Shown here: piece by piece, positions 53,912-62,816 of the stretch
Numbering within the stretch: the first letter of the stretch is position 1
How the letters are laid out: each line of letters begins with the position of its first letter
Assembly: GCA_964597315.1 (NCBI GenBank)
Contig: CAZQXD010000020.1
Location: 1-64,000 of the forward strand
Source: CAZQXD01 sp964597315
GTDB taxonomy: Bacteria > Pseudomonadota > Gammaproteobacteria > Competibacterales > Competibacteraceae
Length of the DNA: 64,000 nt
Direction: 5' to 3'
Notes under the pieces: generated by a model
Database searches by the model: none
Seen by the model: only the letters and a program-made list of their open reading frames with translations
Told to the model about the DNA's origin: nothing
Made by a program: the position numbers and the translations under genes

Positions 53912-54693
53912 ATGGCAAGCGAAATTCCCGCAGCAAAGCCCACCTCGCCCGGCACGGGCGACGAACGGCTGCGCGAACTAAGTTTCTTCCAGAAAACCAT
54001 GCGCCGCCCCGAGTTGGGTGCGGTAGTCGGCACTATCCTGGTGATGGTGTTCTTCGCCGTGGTGGCGGGGACAGCGGGCTGTTCAGCCCCAAGGGCGTCG
54101 TAAACTTTTTAGAGGTATCGGCGCAGCTAGGCATTCTGGCGGTGGCCGCGTCACTGCTTATGATCGGCGGCGAGTTCGACTTGTCGGTAGGCTCGATGAT
54201 CGGTGCGGCGGGCATGGTGATTGCCATTCCGGCCGCCGTCTGGGGCTGGCCGCTGTGGCTATGCATCCTAGTGGCCTTCGCGTTCGCTGTAGCGGTGGGC
54301 TGGGCGAATGGCTACCTAGTGATACGCACCGGTCTGCCCTCGTTCATCGTCACTCTGGGGTTTCTATTCATTCTCCGGGGTCTGGCGGTCATCTTCATCA
54401 CCCATAATGTCCACCACGCCTATCCAGTAGGGGATGCCTTCACGATTTTGAAGCGGGGCGCCAGTTACGGTATCTTCGCCAAGAGCGAGGTGAGTCGCGA
54501 AGACGTGCTGGGGATGATGGCGGGCGGCCAGGAGATGGAGGAGCTATCGGCGGAGATCGAAGAGTTCGCCCGCGCCGACGACGCCAAGGCTGCGGGCGAG
54601 TACGACGCTCGCTTCGAGGCCGCTGCGGCTGCCGAGCATGCCCTGGCCGCAGGCATCCATAACGAGGCGGAAAAGACCGCGCCTCGCCACTAA
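53912..54693 (+). pseudogene. Broken sugar ABC permease, frameshifted and fused to the ATPase C-terminus
   Basis: From ATG 53912 the frame reads a permease N-terminus (LSFFQKTMRRPELGAVVGTILVM...). At about 54066-54070 one G is missing from a G run: the frame ends early, while the next frame gives GDSGLFSPKGVVNFLEVSAQ and then LMIGGEFDLSVGSMIGAAGM, the conserved core of ribose/inositol permeases. Near 54380 the text changes from permease (FIVTLGFLFILRGL) to the H-loop of the sugar ABC ATPase (VIFITHNVHHAYPVGD), ending VSREDVLGMMAGGQEMEEL. About half of the permease and most of the ATPase, including Walker A and B, are missing. Either a deletion joined the two genes or the assembly collapsed; as written, the importer cannot work. 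Confidence 0.85.
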
Positions 54694-54746
54694 AAGCCTG
54701 TGGGTCGTATAGGGCCGGGTACTTTTGATTGGCGTACCCGGTTCAC

Positions 54747-56480
54747 TCAAAAAATATCTGGCTCCGGGGTGGAGCCGGGTGGCCCGTCCATAAAGTCGAA
54801 GTCACAGCCTTGGTCGGCCTGCTTCACGTGTTGTACGTATAGGGAGGCATAGCCGTGGCTGTGGCGTGGCTCGGGTGGCGTCCAGGCGGCTCGGCGCCGC
54901 GCCAGTTCCTCGGGTTCCACCAGCAGGTCGAGACGCCGGGAGTCCACGTCCACCTCGATCAGATCCCCCGTTTGAACGAAGGCCAGTGGCCCCCCCACGG
55001 CGGCCTCGGGGGACACGTGGAGAATGCAGGCGCCGTAACTGGTGCCGCTCATGCGCGCATCGGAAATGCGCACCATGTCGCGCACCCCTTGTTTTAGCAG
55101 TTTCTTGGGTATCGGCAGCATGCCCCACTCGGGCATCCCCGGCCCACCCACGGGACCGCCGTTCTTGAGGACCAGCACCGAGTCGGCGGTGATATCCAGA
55201 TCCGCATCGTCGATATGGGCCTTGAGTTCGCGGATGGTCTCGAATACCACCGCCGGTCCCCGATGCTTGAGCAGCCGAGGCTCGGCGGAGGTGGGCTTGA
55301 TGATGGCCCCATCGGGAGCCAGGGAACCGCGCAACACGGCGGTGCCGCCAGCTTGCTGAACCGGGTTGTCGAGGGACCGAATCACTTCCGGCCGGTATAC
55401 CTCCGCCCCCTCCAGATTGTCTCCCAGGGTATGGCCGTTAACGGTAAGCGCATCCAGGCGCAAGCGGGGTTTGAGTTGCGCCATCAGCGCCCGCAGTCCG
55501 CCAGCGTAGTAGAAATCCTCCATAAGGTATTCGCCGGAGGGTTTGATGCAGGCCAGGAGCGGCACCCCGGCGGCAATTTGATCGAAGCGCTCAAGGTCCA
55601 GAGGGACTCGGGCGCGACGGGCCAGGGCCACCAGGTGAATGATGGCATTGGTGGAGCCGCCGATGGCCATGTCCACGGTAATGGCGTTGTCAAAGGCCGC
55701 CTCGGTAAGAATGTCCGTCGGCTTGAGATCCTCCCAGACCATGTCAACCGCCCGTCGCCCGGAAGCGTAGGCCATGCGGTTGTGATTGGAGTCCACCGCC
55801 GGGATGCTGGAGGCGCCGGGCAAACACATACCCAAGGCCTCGGCGATGGACATGAGGGTGGCGGCGGTCCCCATGGTCATGCAGGTGCCGGGGGAGCGGG
55901 CAATCCCGTCTTCGATGCCGAACCAGGTCTTGTCATCCACCTTGCCAGCTCTACGGTCGTCCCAGTATTTCCATACGTCGGTGCCGCTGCCCAAAATCTG
56001 GCCGTTCCAGTTACCGCGCAGCATGGGTCCGGCGGGTACGTAGACCGTGGGGATATTCATGGTCGTCGCCCCCATCAGCACGCCAGGGGTGGTTTTGTCG
56101 CAGCCTCCCATCACCACCGCCCCGTCCACTGGGTAGGCGCGCAGCAGTTCCTCCACTTCCATGGCCAGCAAATTGCGATAGAGCATGGCGGAGGGTTTCA
56201 TCAATTGCTCACCCAAGGACATGGACGGCAATTCCACCGCGAAGCCGCCAGCGGCGACGATACCGCGCTTGATGTCCTTGACCCGTTCCGGGAAGTGGGA
56301 GTGACAGGTGTTGAGATCGCTCCAGGTGTTGATGATGCCGATAACCGGCTTACCGACGAATTCCTCACGCCAGTAACCCATTTGTTTGGTCCGGGACCGG
56401 TGGCCGAAGGAGCGTAGATCATCGGCGCCGTACCACCGGTAGCTGCGTAGTTCCTCGGGAGCCTTGCGGGGTTTCGTCAT
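54747..56480 (-). CDS. IlvD/Edd-family dehydratase (sugar acid dehydratase type)
   Basis: The 577-residue Fe-S enzyme shows the family Cys ligands: NTCHSHFPERV near 57, GGCDKTTPG near 126, and SPGTCMTMGTAATLMSIAEALG near 196, plus DSNHNRMAYASGR near 228 and ISDARMSGTSYGACILHVSPE near 470. The length and the RSYRWYGADDLRSFGHRSR start resemble L-arabinonate/pentonate dehydratases more than valine-pathway IlvD. It would turn a sugar acid into a 2-keto-3-deoxy acid. It is the last gene of the minus-strand iol operon, 52 bp after the Gfo/Idh gene, so its substrate may derive from inositol (inference). Confidence 0.88.
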   Translation of the reverse strand: MTKPRKAPEELRSYRWYGADDLRSFGHRSRTKQMGYWREEFVGKPVIGIINTWSDLNTCHSHFPERVKDIKRGIVAAGGFAVELPSMSLGEQLMKPSAMLYRNLLAMEVEELLRAYPVDGAVVMGGCDKTTPGVLMGATTMNIPTVYVPAGPMLRGNWNGQILGSGTDVWKYWDDRRAGKVDDKTWFGIEDGIARSPGTCMTMGTAATLMSIAEALGMCLPGASSIPAVDSNHNRMAYASGRRAVDMVWEDLKPTDILTEAAFDNAITVDMAIGGSTNAIIHLVALARRARVPLDLERFDQIAAGVPLLACIKPSGEYLMEDFYYAGGLRALMAQLKPRLRLDALTVNGHTLGDNLEGAEVYRPEVIRSLDNPVQQAGGTAVLRGSLAPDGAIIKPTSAEPRLLKHRGPAVVFETIRELKAHIDDADLDITADSVLVLKNGGPVGGPGMPEWGMLPIPKKLLKQGVRDMVRISDARMSGTSYGACILHVSPEAAVGGPLAFVQTGDLIEVDVDSRRLDLLVEPEELARRRAAWTPPEPRHSHGYASLYVQHVKQADQGCDFDFMDGPPGSTPEPDIF

Positions 56481-56532
56481 GTGCTTACCTCAAATCAGAG
56501 CAATACAAGCCCTTAGGGTGGGCCAAACAGGC

Positions 56533-57678
56533 TCAGTCGAAAGAAACCCACTGGCCCTGGTTGTCCGCCGATTTCACGCAGCGGTGTACGAACTTCACGC
56601 CCCGCACCCCATCGATTGCTTCTGGATACCATTGCCCCCCGTCGCGGCCCGCCATCGCCAGGCCGAATCGGCGGTAGAGATTGGCCCAGGATTCGAAGAA
56701 GCCCTCGGCGTGGCCGCTGCCCACCCGGTCAAATCGGGCCGAGTCATGGAGGTAGCCTGAGCCTCGCTCGTAAATCTGCTCCGGCCCACCCAGAAACGCT
56801 ACCCGCAACTGGTTGGGATGCTCGTCCCACCATTCCACGCTCCCCTTGGCGCCAATCACCCGGACCTTGAAGCCGTGGGCCGAGCCGATGTTCACGGCGC
56901 TCGACCAGAGCATACCCACAGCCCCGCCGCGATATTGCAACAGCACATGGGCGTCATCCTCCAAGGGCGCCCGGGTGGGGATGAAGCTACGCCGGATACA
57001 GGCCAGGGATTCCACGTCCAGGCCACTGATCAGCGCCCCCATTTGAAAGCAATGGGTCCCAATATCCGCAAGCACATAGGCAGGACCCGAGACCGCAGGC
57101 GAAATCCGCCAGCGGGTGCCGGGGTCCTTCTCTTCCACTGCCGTGGCGTGATAACCGTGGGCAAACTGCATATGCACCACGCGAACTTCACCCAAGTCTC
57201 CAGATTCCACCATCGCTCGGGCCTGCTCCACCATCTCGAAGCCCGTATAGCCGTACATCACCGCCAGTATCCGCCCCTGGCGCTTGGCCAACTCGGCCAG
57301 CTCCTCCGCCTCCTGCTCGCCCAGCGCCAGGGGCTTTTCGCAGATCACGTGCAGGCCCGCCTCCAGCGCCATGCGGCAGATCTCATAATGGGTGTTGTTA
57401 GGGGTGGCGACGGTAAGCACTTCGATGCCGTCGGCGCGGTCGCCCTCGCCCTCGATCAAGGCCCGATAGTCGGCGTAGCAGCGTTCCGGGGCGACTCCCA
57501 GGGATGTGCCGAAGGCGCGTCCGCGCTCGGGGTCGATGTCGAGGGCGCCGGCCACGAGCCGGAACAGGCCGTCGCGCGCTGCGGCGGCCCGATGGGGGTA
57601 GCCGATCTGGCTGCCCTTGCCGCCGCCGACCATACCCCAGCGCAGCGGCCGCTCCAACACTTGCGATTCTTCGAACAT
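56533..57678 (-). CDS. Gfo/Idh/MocA-family oxidoreductase, probable inositol/inosose dehydrogenase
   Basis: The 381-residue NAD(P)-dependent enzyme has the Rossmann motif GMVGGGKGSQIG near 15-26 and the catalytic-domain hallmark CEKPLAL near 114, followed by AVMYGYTGFEMVEQAR and DIGTHCFQMGAL near 208 with the His that usually takes part in hydride transfer. Such enzymes oxidise cyclitols or sugars. It is in the operon iolD-SDR-iolE-Gfo-IlvD and resembles the divergent Gfo/Idh protein at 61614 in layout (GGGxxSxIG, EKP, HPNQL), so the two are likely paralogues acting on inositol isomers (inference). Confidence 0.88.
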   Translation of the reverse strand: MFEESQVLERPLRWGMVGGGKGSQIGYPHRAAAARDGLFRLVAGALDIDPERGRAFGTSLGVAPERCYADYRALIEGEGDRADGIEVLTVATPNNTHYEICRMALEAGLHVICEKPLALGEQEAEELAELAKRQGRILAVMYGYTGFEMVEQARAMVESGDLGEVRVVHMQFAHGYHATAVEEKDPGTRWRISPAVSGPAYVLADIGTHCFQMGALISGLDVESLACIRRSFIPTRAPLEDDAHVLLQYRGGAVGMLWSSAVNIGSAHGFKVRVIGAKGSVEWWDEHPNQLRVAFLGGPEQIYERGSGYLHDSARFDRVGSGHAEGFFESWANLYRRFGLAMAGRDGGQWYPEAIDGVRGVKFVHRCVKSADNQGQWVSFD

Positions 57679-57737
57679 GGTGTGCTTACTCCATCAAAGA
57701 GTCAGGTGGATACCGCGGCGGACGAGAACGGTGTCGT

Positions 57738-58637
57738 TCAGGCCACGACCTCAAGTCCCGCCGCCTGGAGCGCCTCGGTCAGATGCCGGTATCCGATTTT
57801 TGCGTACTCCAGGGGGTTGGCCTTGGCGGGGTCCTGCTCGGCCTCCACCACCATCCAGCCCGAGTAGCCCACTGCGGCCAGTTCCTTGACGAAGGCGTGG
57901 AAGTCGATGCAACCGTCCCCAGGTACGGTGAAGGCGCCGGCCAGGACCGCTTCCAAAAAGCTCTTATCTCCGGTTTTGATTTGCGCCACCACATCCGCGC
58001 GGATGTCCTTGCAGTGGACGTGGCGGATGCGGTCGCCATGGCGGCGCACCGTGCCCGTCAGATCGCCGTCGGCGAAGGTCAGATGGCCGGAGTCAAGAGT
58101 CAGGCCCACAGCCGGCCCGGTGTGCGCCATCAGCAGGTCCAGCTCCTCCTGGGTCTCGATCAGCGTGCCCATGTGGTGGTGATAGGCGATGGGCATGCCC
58201 TGCTCGATCATCCATTCGCCGAATTCGGTGACCTTGCGACCGAAGTCGGCGAACTCCTGCTTGCTCAACCGGGGACGCTGGCTGAGGGGTATGCTTTGGC
58301 GGTTCTGCACGGTGTTGGTGGTGTCGGCGTAGACCATCACCGGGCAGCCCAGGGCCTTAAAGGTCTTGAGCTGCCGGGCTACCCGCTGTTTTTCTTCCTC
58401 GACGGAGACCGTCAGCAGCGATCCGGAAAACCAGCCCGAGACCAGCTTGATGTCATGGGCGGCCAGAATCGGACCCAGCACTTCAGGGTCCATGGGAAAC
58501 TTGCCGCCGGCCTCGATACCGGTATAGCCAGCCTCCCGGGCTTCCTTCAGACACGTTTCCAGCGACGTGTCGCCGCCCATTTCGGGCAGATCGTCGTTGG
58601 ACCAGGCAATGGGGGCAACCCCCATACGGATTGGCAT
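57738..58637 (-). CDS. iolE: Inosose dehydratase / sugar phosphate isomerase family (IolE-like)
   Basis: From ATG 58637 (GGGGAC upstream) the 299-residue TIM-barrel protein begins RMGVAPIAWSNDDLPEMGGD, the start typical of IolE, followed by CLKEAREAGYTGIEAGGKFP, AYHHHMGTLIET near 147, LTLDSGHLTFADGD near 172, and RHVHCKDIR near 204, which supply the metal ligands. IolE removes water from 2-keto-myo-inositol to give 3D-(3,5/4)-trihydroxycyclohexane-1,2-dione, the substrate of IolD encoded upstream in the same operon. An upstream in-frame extension to 58685 overlaps the SDR gene and lacks a ribosome site. Confidence 0.93.
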   Translation of the reverse strand: MPIRMGVAPIAWSNDDLPEMGGDTSLETCLKEAREAGYTGIEAGGKFPMDPEVLGPILAAHDIKLVSGWFSGSLLTVSVEEEKQRVARQLKTFKALGCPVMVYADTTNTVQNRQSIPLSQRPRLSKQEFADFGRKVTEFGEWMIEQGMPIAYHHHMGTLIETQEELDLLMAHTGPAVGLTLDSGHLTFADGDLTGTVRRHGDRIRHVHCKDIRADVVAQIKTGDKSFLEAVLAGAFTVPGDGCIDFHAFVKELAAVGYSGWMVVEAEQDPAKANPLEYAKIGYRHLTEALQAAGLEVVA

Positions 58638-58668
58638 TTTCGAGTCCCCGATGTCTTTAAATAGCCAT

Positions 58669-59436
58669 CTAGACCCAGCCCCCATCGACGATGTAGGTCT
58701 GGGCGGTGATCATGTGGCTGTCGTCGGCGGCCAGGAACAGCACCAACCGGGCCACGTCCTCCGGCATCAACTTTTGCTTCAGGCTTTGGGTGTCCAGCAC
58801 CTGCTGCTCTAGCTCCGGGGTGAGCCACAATTTGACCTGGCGCTCGGTCATCACCCAGCCGGGCAGCACCGCGTTGACCCGGATACCGGCGGGACCGAAA
58901 TCCCGTGACAGGGTGCGGGTCAGTCCGATGGCGCCGGCTTTGGCGGTGGCGTAGGGGGCGATGCGCGGCGAGCGGCGCAGAAAACTGGGGGAGCTGAAGT
59001 TGATGATCGACCCACCCCCAGCCCCGGCCATGCCTTCGAAAACCGCCTGAGAGGCGAAGAACACATGGCGTAGGTTGACCGCCTGCATGTCGTCCCAAGC
59101 GGCCACGTCGATGTCCTTCACGTCGTAGCGGGTGTCCCGGGCGGCGTTGTTGACCAGCACCCGGATGGGTCCCAGCGCCTCGGCGGTCTGGGCGATGGCC
59201 TGTTGCAGGGCCGGAATGTCTCGAAGGTCGCAGGGGATGAACAACGGCCGGTGATCGCCCTGCCCGGCAAGGGCAGCGGCCAGCGCCTCGCCAGCGGCGA
59301 CGTCAATGTCCACGAAGGCCACTTTAGCGCCCTGGGTGACGAAATGCTCGACGATCGACGCCCCGATGCCCGAGCCGCCCCCGGTGATGAACACGGTCCG
59401 CTCGCGCAGGCTGGGATATGCGGCGTAGTCGCTCAC
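58669..59436 (-). CDS. Short-chain dehydrogenase/reductase of the inositol operon
   Basis: The 255-residue classical SDR begins at a GTG at 59436, just after the iolD stop. It shows TGGGSGIG near 19-26, NNAARDTRYDV near 97, the catalytic Ser in IINFSSPSF near 145 and YATAK near 163, and the usual IRVNAVLPGWV. It would oxidise a hydroxyl or reduce a carbonyl with NAD(P). In this operon the substrate is likely a cyclitol or an IolD product such as 5-deoxyglucuronate (inference). The start is chosen for spacing; ATG 59475 would overlap iolD by 38 bp. Confidence 0.88.
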   Translation of the reverse strand: MSDYAAYPSLRERTVFITGGGSGIGASIVEHFVTQGAKVAFVDIDVAAGEALAAALAGQGDHRPLFIPCDLRDIPALQQAIAQTAEALGPIRVLVNNAARDTRYDVKDIDVAAWDDMQAVNLRHVFFASQAVFEGMAGAGGGSIINFSSPSFLRRSPRIAPYATAKAGAIGLTRTLSRDFGPAGIRVNAVLPGWVMTERQVKLWLTPELEQQVLDTQSLKQKLMPEDVARLVLFLAADDSHMITAQTYIVDGGWV

Positions 59437-59437
59437 C

Positions 59438-61276
59438 TTACACCCCCCGGCGCTGGGACTTCTGGGCTTCGGCATGGTCGGCCTGGGCCTTGCGCACGGC
59501 CTCCCGGGAACTCACCTCAGGCATTCCCACCTGCCAGTAAGCGTCGGTTCCGGTCCAAGCATAGGGGTCCACCTGAATCGCGATCACGTAGGTACGATCC
59601 GCCGCCTTGGCCCGGGAGAGCGCCGCCGCCAGTCCGTCCATGTCGGTGACGGTCTCGGACAGCGCCCCCATGGCCTCCGCATGCTTGGCGAAATCCACGT
59701 AGACTTCTTGCTCGATCCGGCAGTCTTTGATGAGGTTGTTGAAGGAGGCGTTGCCGGTGTTATTTTGCAGCTTGTTGATGACCGCGAAGCCGCCGTTGTC
59801 GCACACCACCACGATCATCTTGTGGCCGGAGAGTACCGAGCTGTAGATGTCGGAGTTCAGGATCATATAGGAGCCGTCGCCCACCAGCACAATGACGTCC
59901 CGGTCGGGAATGGCCATCTTGGCGCCCCAACCGCCGGCGATTTCATACCCCATGCAGGAGAAGCCGAACTCCACGTCGAAATTGTTCAACGACCTGGCCC
60001 GCCAGTTCATGTTCAGCTCGGCAGGCAGCCCGCCAGCGGCGGTCAGCACGTAGTCGTTTTCATCACAGACCCGGTTCACGGTGTCGATGACCTGGGCGTA
60101 GCTGGCCTGCTCGGCGCGGTCCACCGCTTGCTTCAGCTTGGCGTTCCAGCGGGCGTACAGTTCCCCCGCCTTGCCAGTCCAGGACTCGGCGCCGCGCCAG
60201 TCACCCAGCCGCTCGCTCAAGCCCTCAAAAGACACTCGGGCATCGCCCACCACGCCCAAGGCCCGGTGCTTGGCGGCGTCGAAGCGGGCGGCGTTTATAG
60301 AAATCAAACGCATATCGGGGTTTTGAAACGCCGACCAGGAGCCAGTGGTAAAGTCTTGCAGGCGAGTGCCCACCGCGAGGACCACATCCGCCTCCCGGGC
60401 CAGGGCGTTGGCGGAATCCGACCCCGTGGGACCCAGGGGACCGGCATTACGGGGATGATCGTGAAGCAGGTTGGCGCGCCCGGCAATGGTCTCGACCACC
60501 GGGAGGTTATGGCGTTCGGCGAAGTTCGCCAGGGTTTCGGTGGCCAGGGAATAGCGCACCCCGCCACCGGCGATCAGCAGCGGTTTTTGGGCCTTTTTCA
60601 GCAGCGCCGCAGCGGCGTCCAGGTCCTCGGGGTCAGGATGCTGGCGGCGAATTCGGTGTACCACTTTCTCGAAAAACACCACCGGGTAATCGTAGGCCAA
60701 ACCGCCCACATCTTGGCACAGGCCAATGAAGGCCGGTCCGCAGTCGGCGGGGTCTAGCAGCGTGGCCACCGCCTGTTGCAGGGAGTTGATAATCTGCTCC
60801 GGGTGGGTGATCCGGTCCCAATACCGGGTGACGGACCGAAAGGCGTTGTTGACGGTGACGGTGGGGTTGTTGAAATGCTCCACCTGCTGCAACACCGGGT
60901 CGGGTCGGCGAGTGGCGAAAGTGTCGCCGGAGATCAGCAGCAGCGGCAGCCGGTTAGTGTGGGCCACTCCGGCGGCGGTGACCATATTGGTGGCGCCGGG
61001 GCCGGTGGAACTGGTGGCGATCATGATTTGTCGCCGTTGCCTGGCTTTGGCATAAGCCACCGCCGCCATCGCCATGGACTGCTCATTTTGCCCACGCCAA
61101 GTAGGCAACTCGCCTTTGACCTGCTCCAAAGCCTCACCCAGACACGTGACGTTGCCGTGGCCGAAAATCGCGAACACGCCAGCAAAGAGAGGAACTTCCT
61201 GGCCGTCGATAATGATTTTCTGGGCAGTGAGGAATTTCACCATGGCTTGGGCAGTGGTGAGGCGGGTGGTTTGCAT
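59438..61276 (-). CDS. iolD: 3D-(3,5/4)-trihydroxycyclohexane-1,2-dione acylhydrolase
   Basis: The 612-residue thiamine diphosphate enzyme opens the inositol ring to give 5-deoxy-glucuronate. It has the catalytic Glu region RGQNEQSMAMAAVAYAKA near 61, ATSSTGPGATNMVTAAG near 88, the cofactor motif GDGSYMILNSDIYS near 462 with the downstream N, and FGHGNVTCLGEAL near 38 specific to IolD. Length fits the family (about 615-640). It is the first gene of the operon on this strand, and its promoter lies in the divergent 337-bp region that carries two operator-like motifs. Confidence 0.94.
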   Translation of the reverse strand: MQTTRLTTAQAMVKFLTAQKIIIDGQEVPLFAGVFAIFGHGNVTCLGEALEQVKGELPTWRGQNEQSMAMAAVAYAKARQRRQIMIATSSTGPGATNMVTAAGVAHTNRLPLLLISGDTFATRRPDPVLQQVEHFNNPTVTVNNAFRSVTRYWDRITHPEQIINSLQQAVATLLDPADCGPAFIGLCQDVGGLAYDYPVVFFEKVVHRIRRQHPDPEDLDAAAALLKKAQKPLLIAGGGVRYSLATETLANFAERHNLPVVETIAGRANLLHDHPRNAGPLGPTGSDSANALAREADVVLAVGTRLQDFTTGSWSAFQNPDMRLISINAARFDAAKHRALGVVGDARVSFEGLSERLGDWRGAESWTGKAGELYARWNAKLKQAVDRAEQASYAQVIDTVNRVCDENDYVLTAAGGLPAELNMNWRARSLNNFDVEFGFSCMGYEIAGGWGAKMAIPDRDVIVLVGDGSYMILNSDIYSSVLSGHKMIVVVCDNGGFAVINKLQNNTGNASFNNLIKDCRIEQEVYVDFAKHAEAMGALSETVTDMDGLAAALSRAKAADRTYVIAIQVDPYAWTGTDAYWQVGMPEVSSREAVRKAQADHAEAQKSQRRGV

Positions 61277-61361
61277 GGCGATGACCTCAACTGGGAATGA
61301 TTACGGATGCCCAATAGTATCGACCAAACTTTTGAAGTTTGCCAAAATTCAAGTCCATACA

Positions 61362-61372
61362 CAATCACTTGC
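61362..61372 (-). promoter_or_regulatory. LacI-type operator-like site, iolD side
   Basis: On the minus strand the site reads GCAAGTGATTG, about 90 bp before the iolD start. It matches the second site at 61519 (GCAAGCGATTG) at ten of eleven positions in opposite orientation, and both have the GCAA-N-x-G-x-TTG core typical of LacI-family operators. No LacI-type regulator gene is in the window. Confidence 0.45.
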
Positions 61373-61518
61373 AATACTGTGGTGAAGAATCCGCTTGAAG
61401 GGGAGAGATCACACGGGCTTTGCCAGTTGACGGTTTGGCTGCTGCGCCAATCAATCGCCATGGGTCCACGATTTCCAGGCCCGGCGGGCTAACCGCCTCG
61501 GAAAGGGGTTCTAAAATC

Positions 61519-61530
61519 GCAAGCGATTGC
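61519..61530 (+). promoter_or_regulatory. LacI-type operator-like site, Gfo/Idh side
   Basis: GCAAGCGATTGC is a near palindrome with a central CG, the usual LacI-family form, 84 bp before the divergent Gfo/Idh start. Paired with the site at 61362, it could let one inducer-controlled repressor govern both directions. The rest of 61277-61613 shows no gene. Confidence 0.5.
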
Positions 61531-61613
61531 AAACTACGCTAAGCTGATACAGGTTGTGTTTTTCGATTAATTAAGGGTCCTATGGAGACCCCTACCCAGG
61601 CGGACAACATCAA

Positions 61614-62798
61614 ATGGCGAACAACCCTGTGATCGCGGCTTTGGGTCGGCGCTTACGCCTCGGCGTGGTCGGCGGTGGGCCTGATTCGTTCATTGGCGTC
61701 GTCCACCGCGCTGCGGCGCGACTCGAAGAACGCTTCGACGTCGTTGCCGGGGTACTGTCGTCGGACCCGCAACGCTCGCGGGCGGCAGGCCGCAGCATCG
61801 GTTTCGAGGAGGCGCGCGCCTACGGCGCCGTGGAGGAGATGCTGGAACAAGAGACCTCCCGAGCCGACGGTATCGACGTGCTGGCGATCATGACGCCCAA
61901 TGACAGTCATTACCGGCTGTCTCTCGCCGCCCTGGAGCGCGGCCTGGATGTGATATGTGAAAAGCCGCTGTCGAACCGGCTCGACGAGGCCCAGGATCTG
62001 GTTCGCCGGGTTCGTGATAGCGGCCAGGTGTTCTGCGTGGGCTACTGCTACACCGGCTATCCCATGGTCCGCCAGGCCCGCGCCAGGGTGCGCTCGGGGG
62101 CGTTGGGCGATATTCGCCTGTTCCAGGTTGAGTATGTCCAGGGGCATTTGGCTAGGCTGACCGAGGCTGAGCAGGGCAAGGGCAGCAATTGGCACATGGA
62201 CCCGGCCATCGCCGGACCGTCGCTGATCCTCGGCGACATTGCCACCCATGCCGCTCACTTGGCTGCCTTCGTTACCGGCCAACAGCCGGTTCGGCTGGCC
62301 GCCGATCTTGGGGCCGTGGTGCCGGGACGCCAGGCCGATGATTATGTGGGCCTATTGATGCGGCTCGAAAATGGCGCTCGCGGCGTCATGTGGGTGACTC
62401 AGGCGGCAGCTGGCGCCGAGCACGGTCTTTACATTCGGGTGTTCGGGGAGAAGGCCAGCCTGGAATGGCGTCAGGAACACCCCAATCAGTTGCATTATGC
62501 GCCGATTGATCAACCCGCCCAGATTCTAAGCCGCGGCGGGCCGGGACTGGAGGCGGCCGCCAATCGGGCTACGCATATTGTCTTAGGCCATCCCGAGGGC
62601 TACCGCGAGGCTTTCGCGAATCTCTATTGCGATGTCGCCGAGGCGGTCATTGCCCGGCGCACCGGCCAACCCGCCGATCCCCTGGCGCTGGATTTTCCGA
62701 CCGTCGAGGACGGCGCTCGTGGGGTGAAGTTCGTCGAAGCGGCGATCGCCTCGGCCCGCGCCAACGGCGCTTGGACTGACTGCTCCCTCAAGCTTTGA
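61614..62798 (+). CDS. Gfo/Idh/MocA-family oxidoreductase, probable scyllo/myo-inositol dehydrogenase
   Basis: The 394-residue enzyme has the NAD-binding motif GVVGGGPDSFIGVVHR near 17, CEKPLSNRLDEA near 113, FCVGYCYTGYPMVRQAR, and GDIATHAAHLAAF near 209 with the catalytic-type His. It fits cyclitol dehydrogenases that make inosose for IolE. It is divergent from the iolD operon across an operator-bearing region, and shares layout with the operon's own Gfo/Idh protein. Its ATG has only a weak ribosome site (AGGCGG, 13 bases upstream). The stop codon is just 18 bp from the first CRISPR repeat, with no terminator between. Confidence 0.88.
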   Translation: MANNPVIAALGRRLRLGVVGGGPDSFIGVVHRAAARLEERFDVVAGVLSSDPQRSRAAGRSIGFEEARAYGAVEEMLEQETSRADGIDVLAIMTPNDSHYRLSLAALERGLDVICEKPLSNRLDEAQDLVRRVRDSGQVFCVGYCYTGYPMVRQARARVRSGALGDIRLFQVEYVQGHLARLTEAEQGKGSNWHMDPAIAGPSLILGDIATHAAHLAAFVTGQQPVRLAADLGAVVPGRQADDYVGLLMRLENGARGVMWVTQAAAGAEHGLYIRVFGEKASLEWRQEHPNQLHYAPIDQPAQILSRGGPGLEAAANRATHIVLGHPEGYREAFANLYCDVAEAVIARRTGQPADPLALDFPTVEDGARGVKFVEAAIASARANGAWTDCSLKL

Positions 62799-62816
62799 TT
62801 TCCCGTTCCAATGCCT

